Source: Pseudomonas frederiksbergensis
GTDB lineage: Bacteria; Pseudomonadota; Gammaproteobacteria; Pseudomonadales; Pseudomonadaceae
Assembly (NCBI RefSeq): GCF_001874645.1
Contig: NZ_CP017886.1
Location: forward strand, 4,090,001 to 4,154,000
Length of the DNA: 64,000 nt
Direction of reading: 5' to 3'
The translations under genes were made by a program, and so were the position numbers. Under the pieces are notes generated by a model that had not been told where the DNA came from, made no database searches, and was given only the letters and a program-made list of their open reading frames with translations. Positions 48,922 through 58,751 of this stretch are shown here, piece by piece (the first letter of the stretch is position 1; each line of letters starts with the position of its first letter).

Positions 48922-51900
48922 CTAGGGTTTATCGGGTTTGGCCAGCAATGTGTAGATGCAGGGCAGCACGAACAGGGTGAACAGTGTCCCGATCGACATA
49001 CCGGTGGCGATCACCATCCCGATATCGTAGCGGCTGACGGCACCTGCGCCTGTGGCGATGATCAATGGCACCATGCCAAAAACCATGGCGGCCGTGGTCA
49101 TCAATACCGGGCGCAGGCGAATGGCGGCTGCTTCCTCCACGGCTTCGCGTGGTGTCAGGCCCTTGTCCTGGCGCAACTGGTTGGCAAACTGAACGATCAG
49201 GATCCCGTGTTTGCTGATCAGTCCGATCAAGGTCACCAGCCCGACCTGGGTGTAGATGTTCATGCTCGACCAGCCCAGAAACAACGGGATCAGCGCGCCG
49301 CAAATCGACAGCGGCACGGTCACCAGAATCACCAGTGGATCGCGGAAACTTTCGAACTGCGCCGCCAGCACCAGGAAAATGATCGCCAGTGCCAAGGCAA
49401 AGGTCACCCACAAGGCGCTACCTTCCTGAACGTACTGTCGCGAGGTGCCGCCGTAATCGAAGGCATAACCCGGTGGTGCTTCTTCCTGGGCGATCTGACG
49501 GACAGTGTCAATCGCCTCACCCATGCTGACCACCGCAACCCCCGAGAGAATCGCCGAGTTGAGTTGCTGGAACTGGTTCAACTGCCGCGGTCGTGCCCGC
49601 TCGCTGAGGGTGATCAAGGTCGACAGGGGCAACAGCTCACCTTTAGTGTTTTTGACGTAGTAGTTGCTCAGCCAATCGGGGTTGTCCCGGTAGGGCCGTT
49701 CGACCTGGGCGATGACTTTGTAACTGCGCCCCTCGATGGTGAAGCGGTTGATCTCGGCTTCTGCCAGCAACGTCGACAGGGTTACGCCCAGATCCTCCAT
49801 CGAGACCCCCATCTGAGCCGCTTTGGCGCGGTCGATATCCACCACCACTTCGGGCTTGTCGAAGGCCAGGTCGATGTCGACGAAGGCGAACTTGCCGGAT
49901 TCCAGGGCACGCTTCTTCACCCGATTGACCACCTCCAGCAGCGACTCGTAGTCATTGGCCGTGTTGATCACAAACTGGAAAGGCAAGCCTTCACCCGTGC
50001 CCGGCAGAGAGGGCAGGTTGAAGCCGAATATTTGCAGGCCGCTGATGCTCGACAGCTTTTTTTGCACCTCTGGCAGAATCTGCATCTGGGTTCGTTTGCG
50101 CTCATTCCAGGGTTTGAGCAGGAAACCGCCAATACCTGACTGCACGCCGTTGAATCCGTTGATCTGGAAGGACGAGTAGTACTCGGGAAACTCCTTGAAT
50201 ATTGCCAGGAATTCATCGGTGTAGGTATTCAGGTAGTCCAGGTTGGCTGGCTGCGGGGCGTTGGCCATCATGAAAATGATGCCCTGATCTTCATCCGGTG
50301 CCAGTTCCGATTTGGTGAATTTGAGCAGTACCGGGATCAGGCACAGCACGATCACGGCGAACACCAGCACCACGGGCCGAGTGTTGAGTGTGCCGTGCAG
50401 GACGCTCTGATAGCGACGCTTGAGTCCTTCGAAAATCAGATCGAGGCGATGGGCCAGGCCTGACGGGTTTTCATCGTGGCGCAAGAGCAGGGCACACATC
50501 ATCGGCGACAGCGTCAGGGCAACGATCCCGGAGATCACCACGGCCCCGGCCAGGGTCAGCGCGAACTCCTTGAACAGGGCGCCAGTCAGACCCGTCAGAA
50601 AGCCGATGGGCGCATAGACCGCCGCCAGGGTGATGGTCATCGAGACCACCGGCATGGCGATTTCCTGGGCGCCTTCGAGGGCTGCGTTCAGCGGCGTTTT
50701 ACCTTCTTCTATATGTCGGTGAATGTTTTCCACCACGACGATGGCGTCGTCCACCACCAGGCCGATGGCCAGCACCATTGCCAGCAAGGTCAGCAGGTTG
50801 ATCGAGTAGCCCATGAGTTGCATGAAGAACATCACGCCGATCATCGACAGTGGAATGGTCACCACCGGGATCACCACCGAACGTAGAGCGCCCAGAAACA
50901 GGAACACCACAACAATCACGATCAGCACGGCTTCGAAGAGGGTTTTCACCACTTCGTTGATCGAGGCCTGAATGAACAACGTGGCGTCGTAGGCAATTTC
51001 GGCCTTGAGGGTGGGGGGCAACTGGGATTCCAGTTCTGGCATGATCTTGCGCACTTCCTTGATCACGTCCAGCGGGTTGGCGGCCGGTGTGGCCTTGATC
51101 CCGATGTACACCGACGGTGTGCCGCCGAAGGAGCTGATGGTGTTGTAGTTCTCGGCGCCCATTTCCACGCGCGCCACATCGCTGAGCAGCACCCGGCTGT
51201 CGCCGTCGACTTTCAGCGGAATCGCGGCAAAGGCTTCGGCGGTCTTCAGCTCGGTATTGGCATTGATACTGGTGACGACGTACTCGCCTTTGACTTCACC
51301 GGCGGCGGACAGAAAGTTGTACTGGCGAACGGCGTTGGTGACGTCACTGGCGCTCAAGCCGAAACCGGCGAGTTTCACCGGATCGAGCCATAGACGCATG
51401 GCAAACACCTGGTTGCCGAGAATGGCGGCTTCAGCCATGCCGGGCAGGGTGGCGAGCTTGGGCTGGATCACCCGCGACAAGTAGTCGGTGATCTGCGGGT
51501 TGTTCAGTTCCTTGCTGAAAAAGCTCATGTACATCAGCGCTGAGGCGCCAGCAGCCTCTTTGCTCAGTACCGGGTCTTCAGCGTCTTTGGGCAACTGGTT
51601 CTTGACCTCGTTGGCCTTGGCCAGCAACTCGGTGAACAACCGGTCGCTGTTGGAGCCGATACGGGCGTAGACCGAAATGACCGAGAAGTTCTGGCGGCTG
51701 ACCGAGGTCATGTAGTCGATGCCTTCGGCACTGGCCAGGCTTTGCTGCAAGGGTTGGGTGATGTAACCCTGAATGGTTTCGGCGTTGGCACCGGGGTAAG
51801 CGGTGGTCACCGTGATCAGCGCGTTCTCCATTTGCGGATACTGGCGCAGCGGCAGTTTGCTCCAGGCCTGGAAACCCAGCAGCACAATCAGCAGGCTGAC

Positions 51901-51948
51901 CACGGTGGCGAGCACCGGGCGGCGGATGAACGGATCGGTAAAGGCCAT
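48922..51948 (-). CDS. mexW: RND efflux pump inner-membrane transporter MexW
   Basis: 1008 residues from ATG 51948; the longer frame runs into mexV. Twelve membrane helices in the RND pattern, with the proton-relay motif GLVVDDAIVVVENIHRH in the fourth helix and large periplasmic loops. By sequence type and by position next to ColRS and icmP it corresponds to P. aeruginosa MexW, which exports several antibiotics. Starts 13 bases after mexV ends. Confidence 0.88.
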   Translation of the reverse strand: MAFTDPFIRRPVLATVVSLLIVLLGFQAWSKLPLRQYPQMENALITVTTAYPGANAETIQGYITQPLQQSLASAEGIDYMTSVSRQNFSVISVYARIGSNSDRLFTELLAKANEVKNQLPKDAEDPVLSKEAAGASALMYMSFFSKELNNPQITDYLSRVIQPKLATLPGMAEAAILGNQVFAMRLWLDPVKLAGFGLSASDVTNAVRQYNFLSAAGEVKGEYVVTSINANTELKTAEAFAAIPLKVDGDSRVLLSDVARVEMGAENYNTISSFGGTPSVYIGIKATPAANPLDVIKEVRKIMPELESQLPPTLKAEIAYDATLFIQASINEVVKTLFEAVLIVIVVVFLFLGALRSVVIPVVTIPLSMIGVMFFMQLMGYSINLLTLLAMVLAIGLVVDDAIVVVENIHRHIEEGKTPLNAALEGAQEIAMPVVSMTITLAAVYAPIGFLTGLTGALFKEFALTLAGAVVISGIVALTLSPMMCALLLRHDENPSGLAHRLDLIFEGLKRRYQSVLHGTLNTRPVVLVFAVIVLCLIPVLLKFTKSELAPDEDQGIIFMMANAPQPANLDYLNTYTDEFLAIFKEFPEYYSSFQINGFNGVQSGIGGFLLKPWNERKRTQMQILPEVQKKLSSISGLQIFGFNLPSLPGTGEGLPFQFVINTANDYESLLEVVNRVKKRALESGKFAFVDIDLAFDKPEVVVDIDRAKAAQMGVSMEDLGVTLSTLLAEAEINRFTIEGRSYKVIAQVERPYRDNPDWLSNYYVKNTKGELLPLSTLITLSERARPRQLNQFQQLNSAILSGVAVVSMGEAIDTVRQIAQEEAPPGYAFDYGGTSRQYVQEGSALWVTFALALAIIFLVLAAQFESFRDPLVILVTVPLSICGALIPLFLGWSSMNIYTQVGLVTLIGLISKHGILIVQFANQLRQDKGLTPREAVEEAAAIRLRPVLMTTAAMVFGMVPLIIATGAGAVSRYDIGMVIATGMSIGTLFTLFVLPCIYTLLAKPDKP

Positions 51949-51961
51949 GGGGATTCCTTGA

Positions 51962-53113
51962 TCAGTTCGCGCGCGGTTGGCTGGTCTGTTCGGTTGGGAG
52001 GTTCTTGTCGGGGCTGATGACAATGTGCGTGCCGTTGTCGAGTTTGATCTGACCGGCACTGACCACTTGCTCGCCGTTCCGCAGCCCTTTGTTGATCAAT
52101 ACCAACCCGTCACGACGCTCGCCGGTTTCGATGAAGCGCCGCTCGGCGATCAGGATGGGTTGGCCCTTTCCGTCTTTCTCGACGTTGCCGTCCGCGTCCT
52201 TCTTCTGTGCGACCACGTAGAGCGAGTTGCCATAGAGGGTGTAGGTGATCGCGCCTTCCGGTACCACGATTTTGGGCTGTGGGTCTGGCAACATGACCAG
52301 CAGGTTGGCGAACATGCCCGGCAGCAATTTACCGTCCGGGTTGGCCAGGGTGGCGCGCACCAGCACGTTGCGCGTGCTGTTTTCGACCTTGGGGTTGATT
52401 GCGCTGATGCTGCCCGGGAAGTTCTGCGTCGGGTAGGCCGAGACAGTGACCTGTACCGGCTGGCCGATGGCGATTTTCGGTACCGATTGTTCCGGCACAT
52501 AGAAGTCGACGTAAAGGCTGCTCAGGTCCTGCAGGGTGGCAATGACCGTACCGCTGGGCAGGAAGTCGCCGACGTCAACCTGACGAATGCCGATAGTGCC
52601 GTTGAAGGGCGCGACGATGTGTTTTTTCGCCAGCGCGGCCTTGAGCTGATTGACCGTAGCCTTGCTCTTTGCAAGCACCGCGGTGAGCCGGTCGAACTCG
52701 CCCTTGGAGATGGCCCGACTACCGACCAGTTGGCTGCCACGGCCGTAATCCAGTTGCGCCAGGCCAAGGTCGGCCTGGGCGGTTTCCAGCAGGGCACTTT
52801 CGACGGCGCTGTCGAGCTGCACGATCGGTTGGCCGGCCTTGACCTTCTGCCCGGACTCGAACTGCACGTCCTTGACCGTACCGGCGATCTCCAGACTCAG
52901 GTTGACCCCTTGCAGCGCCTTGAGGGTGCCGACCGTGGGCAAGCGTGATTGCCAGGGTCGTTCGGAGGCCGTGGCCACGGCAACACTCACCGGTGGTCTT
53001 GGCACAGCGTAGGTCTGGATCATCTTGTAGATGGAGAAGGCTTTGTAGCCTCCCAGCATCAAAATGATCAACAGGACAACACCCAACATGATCAGCATGC
53101 GGCGACGCAGCAT
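51962..53113 (-). CDS. mexV: RND efflux membrane-fusion protein MexV
   Basis: 383 residues. N-terminal membrane anchor (about 5-30), lipoyl halves (GTVKDVQFESGQKVKAGQPIVQLD ... HIVAPFNGTIGIRQVDVGDFLPSG), coiled hairpin between them and beta-barrel domain. It has no lipobox cysteine. It links MexW to an outer-membrane channel that is not encoded here; OprM-type channels serve MexVW in P. aeruginosa. First gene of the two-gene operon. Confidence 0.88.
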   Translation of the reverse strand: MLRRRMLIMLGVVLLIILMLGGYKAFSIYKMIQTYAVPRPPVSVAVATASERPWQSRLPTVGTLKALQGVNLSLEIAGTVKDVQFESGQKVKAGQPIVQLDSAVESALLETAQADLGLAQLDYGRGSQLVGSRAISKGEFDRLTAVLAKSKATVNQLKAALAKKHIVAPFNGTIGIRQVDVGDFLPSGTVIATLQDLSSLYVDFYVPEQSVPKIAIGQPVQVTVSAYPTQNFPGSISAINPKVENSTRNVLVRATLANPDGKLLPGMFANLLVMLPDPQPKIVVPEGAITYTLYGNSLYVVAQKKDADGNVEKDGKGQPILIAERRFIETGERRDGLVLINKGLRNGEQVVSAGQIKLDNGTHIVISPDKNLPTEQTSQPRAN

Positions 53114-53213
53114 ATTCCACTTCCTTGGAAAAAATCAGGTGAGACAGGCCGAACATTACTCCGTGTGTGTCGGTGATTCCAGATAGCATTTCCCCCCCGG
53201 GTCCCACCTGACC

Positions 53214-53315
53214 CGTAGGAGCTGCCGAAGGCTGCGATCTTTTGATGGTGCTCTTTGTGTGACAGACGGGAGCTGCGCGATGGCCGAAAGATCGCAGCCT
53301 GCGGCAGCTCCTACG
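53214..53315. repeat. long inverted repeat, family A
   Basis: CGTAGGAGCTGCCGAAGGCTGC.. (53214) and ..GCAGCCTGCGGCAGCTCCTACG (to 53315), 43 bases apart, between the DUF1513 gene end and mexV start; note the two arms differ at one position. Confidence 0.85.
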
Positions 53316-53335
53316 ATGGGGGGCGTGAAGGGTGA

Positions 53336-54448
53336 TTAAACCAGATGGAGGTGGTTATCCCAGAGCCCTGCGGGAAGTTCGAGGGGTTTTGCCAGCAACG
53401 GTGTCTGGCGACAATCATAGAAACGGCAACGCCCTTGTCCCGAGGTCACGACAAAACCATCGGCCACCGCACCGACACCGGCGCAGTCGGGCAGCGGTGC
53501 ATCGAGGCGCACTTCGCCGCTGTCCAGGTCCCAGATGAAAAACCGGTTGCCGCGCGGTGCGGTAAGCGCCACCAGTCGCAGGTCACTGTGCACCGCGACA
53601 CTCGCGGTGTAGTGCCCCATGGCCTGCAATTGGTGCTCGGCGACCGGGAACGCGACAAAGGGCTGGCCGGGACGCTTGATCGCCAACAGCTCGGATGATT
53701 CATGGGCGGCACCCATGAATTGCTGGCCGGTGACAAGGGTGCCGTCGCTGGCGATCCCCATGTGACGCACGCTGTTCATCTGCTGGGCCAGGGTTTCCTT
53801 GCTCAGCAGGGTGCCGTCGCGCTGCATCAACACCAGGCTTGGCTCCATGGCGTTGAGGTTCATCTCGACCCGGCTTTCGGCTTCGGTGCGAATGCCGCCG
53901 TTGGCCACCACTAGGGTTTCACCGTCGGGCATCCACGACACCTGATGCGGGCCGATACCGTGGGTGGAAATCTCGCCGCTGTGAACCCACCGTTCACCTT
54001 CGAAACGGTACACCCCGAGCAGGCCGCGACCTGGGTCGGTGGTGTCGTTCTCGGTGGCGTACAGCCAGTCACCGCTGTTGTGAATGACCGCGTGACCGTA
54101 GAAGTGGCGGTTCGGTTGCGACACCACGGTTTGTAGCAGCGTGCCGTCGCGCAGATCGACCAGATAGCTTTCGGTGCCCGGCCGGCGGGCGACGAACAGG
54201 GCTATCGGCCGCGAAGGGTGGTTGATGATGTCGTGGCAGCGCTGGCCGACTTCGGTGGCGAACACTCGAGTGCCGTCCAGCCGATAGCCGACGGCGTAAT
54301 GTTTGCCGTCGCTGTCGTCGCGCGCCGACAGCAGCAAAGGACCGTGGTCCTTTTGCTTGAACAGCTTCCAGCCGCCCAGCGTCACGGCGCCCAGCAACAA
54401 ACTGCCTAAAGTCAGAGCCTGGCGTCGCAGCATGGAGCTAACCCTCAT
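53336..54448 (-). CDS. DUF1513 beta-propeller-like exported protein
   Basis: 370 residues. Twin-arginine-like start (LRRQALTLGSLLLGAV) then a chain of repeated beta segments, DUF1513 type. Its start shares bases with the imelysin stop (TGATG), so it is the last gene of the icmP operon. Probably periplasmic. The function is unknown; it always seems to accompany imelysins and di-heme oxidoreductases, so an iron-uptake role is likely. Confidence 0.8.
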   Translation of the reverse strand: MRVSSMLRRQALTLGSLLLGAVTLGGWKLFKQKDHGPLLLSARDDSDGKHYAVGYRLDGTRVFATEVGQRCHDIINHPSRPIALFVARRPGTESYLVDLRDGTLLQTVVSQPNRHFYGHAVIHNSGDWLYATENDTTDPGRGLLGVYRFEGERWVHSGEISTHGIGPHQVSWMPDGETLVVANGGIRTEAESRVEMNLNAMEPSLVLMQRDGTLLSKETLAQQMNSVRHMGIASDGTLVTGQQFMGAAHESSELLAIKRPGQPFVAFPVAEHQLQAMGHYTASVAVHSDLRLVALTAPRGNRFFIWDLDSGEVRLDAPLPDCAGVGAVADGFVVTSGQGRCRFYDCRQTPLLAKPLELPAGLWDNHLHLV

Positions 54449-55512
54449 CAGTCACCGTCGTTGGCGTTGAAGCCCAGTTGGATGCCCAGCGCCTTGGCCA
54501 GATCACCTTCGTGCAGGCGATGGACGACGTTGAGGCTGTCGTAGAGGTCGTTGAGTTGCTGGCGACCGGCATCGTCAGTGAGCATTTCGGTCAGCGAGCG
54601 CTGGCTGCTGTTGAACAGTTTCAAGGACGCGGCGTAGGCGGCATCGATCTTGTCCGTCAGCGGCTTTTGCTCGGTCGGCAGCAGGCCACGCAGGCCCTTG
54701 TTGTCGACGCCGACCCAGACGGTTCGGGCGGCAGCCAGGCTCGCTTCCATGCTTTGCAGCGACGTCTGACTGCGCCATGCGTCCGCCTGGAACGGCTGTG
54801 GAATGCCCTTGGTCTGACGACCCATTGGCGTGCCGAGTTTTTTCTTCAGGGTATCCAGTGCCGTCACTTGAGCGCGCAGCAAATCGGCGATAGCTTCGTG
54901 GGAATCGGCGTAACGCTGGTTCGGGAATTTGGTCATCTGGGCCAGCATGCCGTCGGTGCTGTTCCAGCTTGCCAGAATCTCTTCGGCCAGCTGTTTCTGA
55001 CGTTCACCGATGGCGGTCAGCAGTGGGCAGTAACGGGCTTTTTGCGCGGCGTCGGCAACGTTGGTCTTGTCGTCGAACAGAATGTACTCATAGGCCGAGA
55101 GGCCCTGCACGATGACGCTGGATTTGGCCAGCGCGGCAGCATCGATCTGCGGTTGTGCGGTGACCAGTTGCTCGACCTGACGGCCGACCAGGTTTTTCTT
55201 GTCCGGCCAGAACTGCACTTGCCAGGAGCGATTGCCTTCGGCCAGTGGGCCAACCAGCAACGGTTGTAATTGTGCCCAGGCTTTTTGTGCATGGAGGAAA
55301 TCGGCGCGAGCAGTCTCCAGGTCCACCTTGCCTTCGCAGTAGGCCAGCGCACTGACGGCCAATTGGCGGTCGGCTTCAACCCAGCGACTGTAGGTCGGCA
55401 GGATCACTTGTTTGGCGATGGCTGCCGACGTGACGGCTTGAGGGTCCTGAGGCGAGCAGGCACCCAGGGCGAGTGCGGCAAGGCTGGTGAACAACAACTT
55501 GGGACGGAACAT
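54448..55512 (-). CDS. imelysin-family lipoprotein (second copy)
   Basis: 354 residues. Lipoprotein signal with LGAC (Cys19). The imelysin-peptidase domain (about 30-340) carries GLSAYEYILFD in place of the GxHxxE motif, so the putative metal-binding His is replaced by Ser, unlike IcmP. It may bind rather than cleave. GGGAG upstream of the ATG. Third gene of the operon after the di-heme protein. Confidence 0.87.
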   Translation of the reverse strand: MFRPKLLFTSLAALALGACSPQDPQAVTSAAIAKQVILPTYSRWVEADRQLAVSALAYCEGKVDLETARADFLHAQKAWAQLQPLLVGPLAEGNRSWQVQFWPDKKNLVGRQVEQLVTAQPQIDAAALAKSSVIVQGLSAYEYILFDDKTNVADAAQKARYCPLLTAIGERQKQLAEEILASWNSTDGMLAQMTKFPNQRYADSHEAIADLLRAQVTALDTLKKKLGTPMGRQTKGIPQPFQADAWRSQTSLQSMEASLAAARTVWVGVDNKGLRGLLPTEQKPLTDKIDAAYAASLKLFNSSQRSLTEMLTDDAGRQQLNDLYDSLNVVHRLHEGDLAKALGIQLGFNANDGD

Positions 55513-55556
55513 GTCGGGCTCCCTTTTTATATGGGCGAAAGCTTATGGGAAATGCG

Positions 55557-56984
55557 TTAAAGAGAATTCAGAAAAGCCAACAACGCGGCGCGCTGCTCGG
55601 CATTGAAAGCTAAAACCTGACGCTGCGCCGCGCTTGCTTCGCCGCCGTGCCAGAGCACGGCTTCGAGCAGATTGCGGGCGCGGCCGTCGTGCAAAAACTG
55701 AGTGTGGCCACTGACCGTCTGCGTCAGGCCAATGCCCCACAACGGCGGTGTGCGCCAGTCGCGGCCTGAGGCCTGGAATTCGCTACGGTTATCGGCCAGG
55801 CCTTCGCCCATGTCATGCAGCAACAGATCGCTGTAGGGGCGAATCACTTGATTGGCCAGTTCCGGTTCTGCGGCATTCGCGGCGGTGGTGAATGTCGGTG
55901 TGTGGCACGACTGGCAACCGGCCTGATAGAACAGGTTTTTACCGGCCAGCACCTGCGCCCCGTTGACGTCACGGCGGGCAGGGACGGCCAGGTTACGGCT
56001 GTAGAACAGCACTAGGCGCAAGATGTTGTCGCTGACTTCCGGCTCGCCATCCGGGCCATTGCCGTTGGGTGCCTGCAGGCAGGCAGTCTGGGCCTGGGTA
56101 CAGTCATCAAACGGTCGCAGGCGGGTTGTGAGGCCCATATCACCGGAAAACGCGTGAACGTTTTGCTGATTGAGATTCGGTTGCCCGGCTTTCCAGCCAA
56201 AACGCCCCAAAACGGTCTTTTGTTGCGCGTCATCCCAGACCCGGTTCGGACGTCCGGCGATGCCGTTCTTGTCTTTCGCCTGCGCGTCGGCGTTGGCCAG
56301 AATATCCGCGTCGGAGATGGCTTCGAGCAGCCCGAGGCCAATCATCGGCGGGGCGATTCGTGCGGAAAAAAGCGTGTCGGGATGCATCGGGCCGTAGCCC
56401 AGTTGAGTAATCAGCAGCTTGGGTTTGCGCAGTTCGACTTCGGTGCCGTCGGTAAAGCGCACGGGGACCGGATTGTAGTCGACACGAACCTTGCCTTCGG
56501 GGGCGACGCCGGGTATGGCCATGTCCTGAAGTTGCCCGCCGTAGACCGGCTCTGGCACCACCCCCATTTGCTCGATGACTTTGGTGTAGGCCGGGGCGTT
56601 GGGGATCGACAGGCGCACCAGCATCGACACGGCGTTATCGGAATCGGCAGTCGGTGGATGACCGCGACCGTCCTTGATATGGCAGTTCTGGCAGCCGTTG
56701 GTGTTGAACAGCGGGCCGAGGCCGTCGCGGGCGGTGGTGGTCGACGGGGCGATCACCCAAGGGCTGCGGAAGAAACTGTTGCCGACGCTGAAGTCCAGCC
56801 GACGGGTCGGCGAGAGGTTGGCTGAAGGCAGGGAGAAGGCGTTCTGGTCGGTTTTTCTGACGGTCGCCGCGCCACCGGAGCGGGCTTCACCGGGTTCGGC
56901 CTTGGTAAAACGCGGGGCGTCATCGCAGGCACTCAGGCCCAGGGCCAGAATCAGTGCAGACAAGCGAAGAGGCAGCGAGGGCAT
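55557..56984 (-). CDS. di-heme oxidoreductase (DHOR) lipoprotein
   Basis: 475 residues from ATG 56984 (AGGA seven bases upstream). Lipobox LSAC; two CxxCH haem sites (GCQNCH near residue 98 and GCQSCH near 360) of the cytochrome c peroxidase-like/thiol oxidoreductase-like DUF1111 family. Envelope-located electron carrier. Neighbouring imelysins suggest a role in iron oxidation/reduction during uptake. Confidence 0.88.
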   Translation of the reverse strand: MPSLPLRLSALILALGLSACDDAPRFTKAEPGEARSGGAATVRKTDQNAFSLPSANLSPTRRLDFSVGNSFFRSPWVIAPSTTTARDGLGPLFNTNGCQNCHIKDGRGHPPTADSDNAVSMLVRLSIPNAPAYTKVIEQMGVVPEPVYGGQLQDMAIPGVAPEGKVRVDYNPVPVRFTDGTEVELRKPKLLITQLGYGPMHPDTLFSARIAPPMIGLGLLEAISDADILANADAQAKDKNGIAGRPNRVWDDAQQKTVLGRFGWKAGQPNLNQQNVHAFSGDMGLTTRLRPFDDCTQAQTACLQAPNGNGPDGEPEVSDNILRLVLFYSRNLAVPARRDVNGAQVLAGKNLFYQAGCQSCHTPTFTTAANAAEPELANQVIRPYSDLLLHDMGEGLADNRSEFQASGRDWRTPPLWGIGLTQTVSGHTQFLHDGRARNLLEAVLWHGGEASAAQRQVLAFNAEQRAALLAFLNSL

Positions 56985-57080
56985 CAGCAATCCTGAAAGA
57001 CGAGCAAAACAAGGGTGCAAAGTCTAACAGGGCGAGGGAGTTTGAATAAGAGGAATTATCGTTTGGTTAATGTGAGTCAG

Positions 57081-57116
57081 TTGATCGTTCCCGCACAGGA
57101 GCGCGGGAATGATCAA
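57081..57116. repeat. short inverted repeat, family B
   Basis: TTGATCGTTCCCGC / GCGGGAATGATCAA, one mismatch; directly abuts a family A repeat. Confidence 0.7.
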
Positions 57117-57195
57117 GAAAAGATCGCAGGCTGCGCCAGCTCCTACAGATGTACGGCTATTCCATGTAGGAGCTGCCGAAGGCTGCGATCTTTTC
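57117..57195. repeat. inverted repeat, family A, mixed-core arms
   Basis: Left arm has GGCTGCGCCAGCTCC, right arm GGAGCTGCCGAAGGCTGC; fits a hybrid of two variants. It lies between icmP and the di-heme gene. Confidence 0.85.
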
Positions 57196-57217
57196 GTTAT
57201 TGATCAGCCAGCGTTGA

Positions 57218-58552
57218 TCAGAATTCGTGATCAGCGTTGTCCGGGTTCAGGTCGCTGATGCCCAGTTTGCCGGCAGCCTGTTCGATCGAGGTGGTCTGCT
57301 TGACCAGTGCCGCAATGGCGTCACGGACGATCTGGTTACCCTCGGTGTTGCCGGCAGCGATCAGTTGGTCGTAGTGCTCACCCTTGTTGGCGTGATCAAC
57401 CATGACCTGGATCCTGGCTTCGGTAGCGGCCAGGTCAGCCTTGAGCGCAGCGTCGGCCGCCGGGTCGGCTTTGGCCACCAGTGACGACAGGCTGGCGCCG
57501 GTCATTTTGCTGCCGTCTGCGCGGGTGTATTCGCCCAGGTACACATTACGAATGCCTTTGGCATCGTAGAAGTGCGAGTTGTGGGTGTTGTCGCTGAAGC
57601 AGTCCTGTTCGTCTTCCGGAGAGTTGGCTTCCAGAGAGACTTTCATGCGCTCGCCCGCCAGTTCGCCGAGGGAGAGACTGCCCATGCCGAAGAGCATTTT
57701 GCGCAGACCGCTTTCAGCCGTTTCTTCTTCCAGCTCGGCGCGGTAGTTGTCGGCCACGTCCGGCTTCCAGTTATCGACCATTTCTTCCAGGTCGCTGACC
57801 AGCAACTGGGTCACGGCTTTCAGGTACGCGCGACGACGATCGTTGTGGCCACCGGTAGCGCCGGCGCCTTCCAGGTAGTCCGAAGCAGGACGGTTGCCAG
57901 CGCCAGGGCCGGTGCCGTTCAGGTCCTGGCCCCAGAGCAGGAATTCGATAGCGTGATAGCCCGTTGCAACGTTCGCTTCGGAACCGCCGAGCTCGTTCAG
58001 GCTGGCGAGTTTTTCCGGAGTGATGTCTGTCACGTCGATCTTGTCTTCGCCAATCTGGATGATCGGGTTGGCGATGATGTTGGCGTTGGCGCCCGGGTTG
58101 CCCAGTGCGTGCTCGTAGCTCTTGTCGACGTAGTCGATCAGGCCTTCGTCGAGCGGCCAGGAATTAACCTGACCTTCCCAATCGTCGATGATGGTGTTGC
58201 CAAAGCGAAACACTTCACTCTGCAGGTAAGGCACGCGTGCCGCAACCCAGGCTGCGCGAGCGGCTTTCAGGGTCTCGGCATTTGGCTTGGCGAGGAAGGC
58301 ATCGATGGCTGTTTGCAGGGTTTTTGCAGTGGATTCGGCGTCGCTGAAGACCGCAAAAACCATGTCGGCGTAGTGCGCGACAACGGCTTTGCCAGCGACT
58401 TCATCGACTTTGCCCGTGGCCGCAGGTGCTGCGGTGCTGGTGGCCGGCGTAGGCGCTTGAGGAGCAGCAGCCTTGTCTTTGCCTTCGCCGCAACCGGCGA
58501 GGGAAATAGCGATGGCCAGCAAACTGGCGGTAGCCAGAGGCATACGAATCAT
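57218..58552 (-). CDS. icmP: imelysin-type insulin-cleaving metalloproteinase-like lipoprotein IcmP
   Basis: 444 residues from ATG 58552 (AGGA at eight bases). Lipobox LAGC, an Ala/Pro/Thr-rich linker to residue 45, then an imelysin domain with GYHAIEFLLWGQD, the conserved GxHxxE motif. P. aeruginosa IcmP is an outer-membrane protein made in low iron. First gene of the operon; a palindrome 57-81 bases upstream may be a Fur-like operator. Confidence 0.88.
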   Translation of the reverse strand: MIRMPLATASLLAIAISLAGCGEGKDKAAAPQAPTPATSTAAPAATGKVDEVAGKAVVAHYADMVFAVFSDAESTAKTLQTAIDAFLAKPNAETLKAARAAWVAARVPYLQSEVFRFGNTIIDDWEGQVNSWPLDEGLIDYVDKSYEHALGNPGANANIIANPIIQIGEDKIDVTDITPEKLASLNELGGSEANVATGYHAIEFLLWGQDLNGTGPGAGNRPASDYLEGAGATGGHNDRRRAYLKAVTQLLVSDLEEMVDNWKPDVADNYRAELEEETAESGLRKMLFGMGSLSLGELAGERMKVSLEANSPEDEQDCFSDNTHNSHFYDAKGIRNVYLGEYTRADGSKMTGASLSSLVAKADPAADAALKADLAATEARIQVMVDHANKGEHYDQLIAAGNTEGNQIVRDAIAALVKQTTSIEQAAGKLGISDLNPDNADHEF

Positions 58553-58608
58553 GGCGAACATCCTGCTTCGGTAAATATGGACAGGCGCGGGGGTGCGCAA
58601 AACTGCGA

Positions 58609-58633
58609 CATAATGCAAATCTTTCGCATTATG
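58609..58633. promoter_or_regulatory. palindrome upstream of icmP (candidate Fur site)
   Basis: Perfect CATAATGC / GCATTATG arms with a 9-base AT-rich spacer. It resembles ATAATG-type Fur sites but the match is partial. Confidence 0.5.
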
Positions 58634-58688
58634 TGTAAAGGGCCGTGATTGGAAATATTTCTTGTTCGGGAGGGCGGTGCGGGAAAGA

Positions 58689-58746
58689 TCAAAAGAACGC
58701 AGCCTACGGCGATCGCGTAGGAGCTGCCGTAGGCTGCGATCTTTTA
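58689..58746. repeat. inverted repeat, family A, imperfect
   Basis: Arms AAAAGAACGCAGCCTACGG.. and ..GCCGTAGGCTGCGATCTTTTA, after the bifA stop. Confidence 0.8.
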
Positions 58747-58751
58747 GAGGC

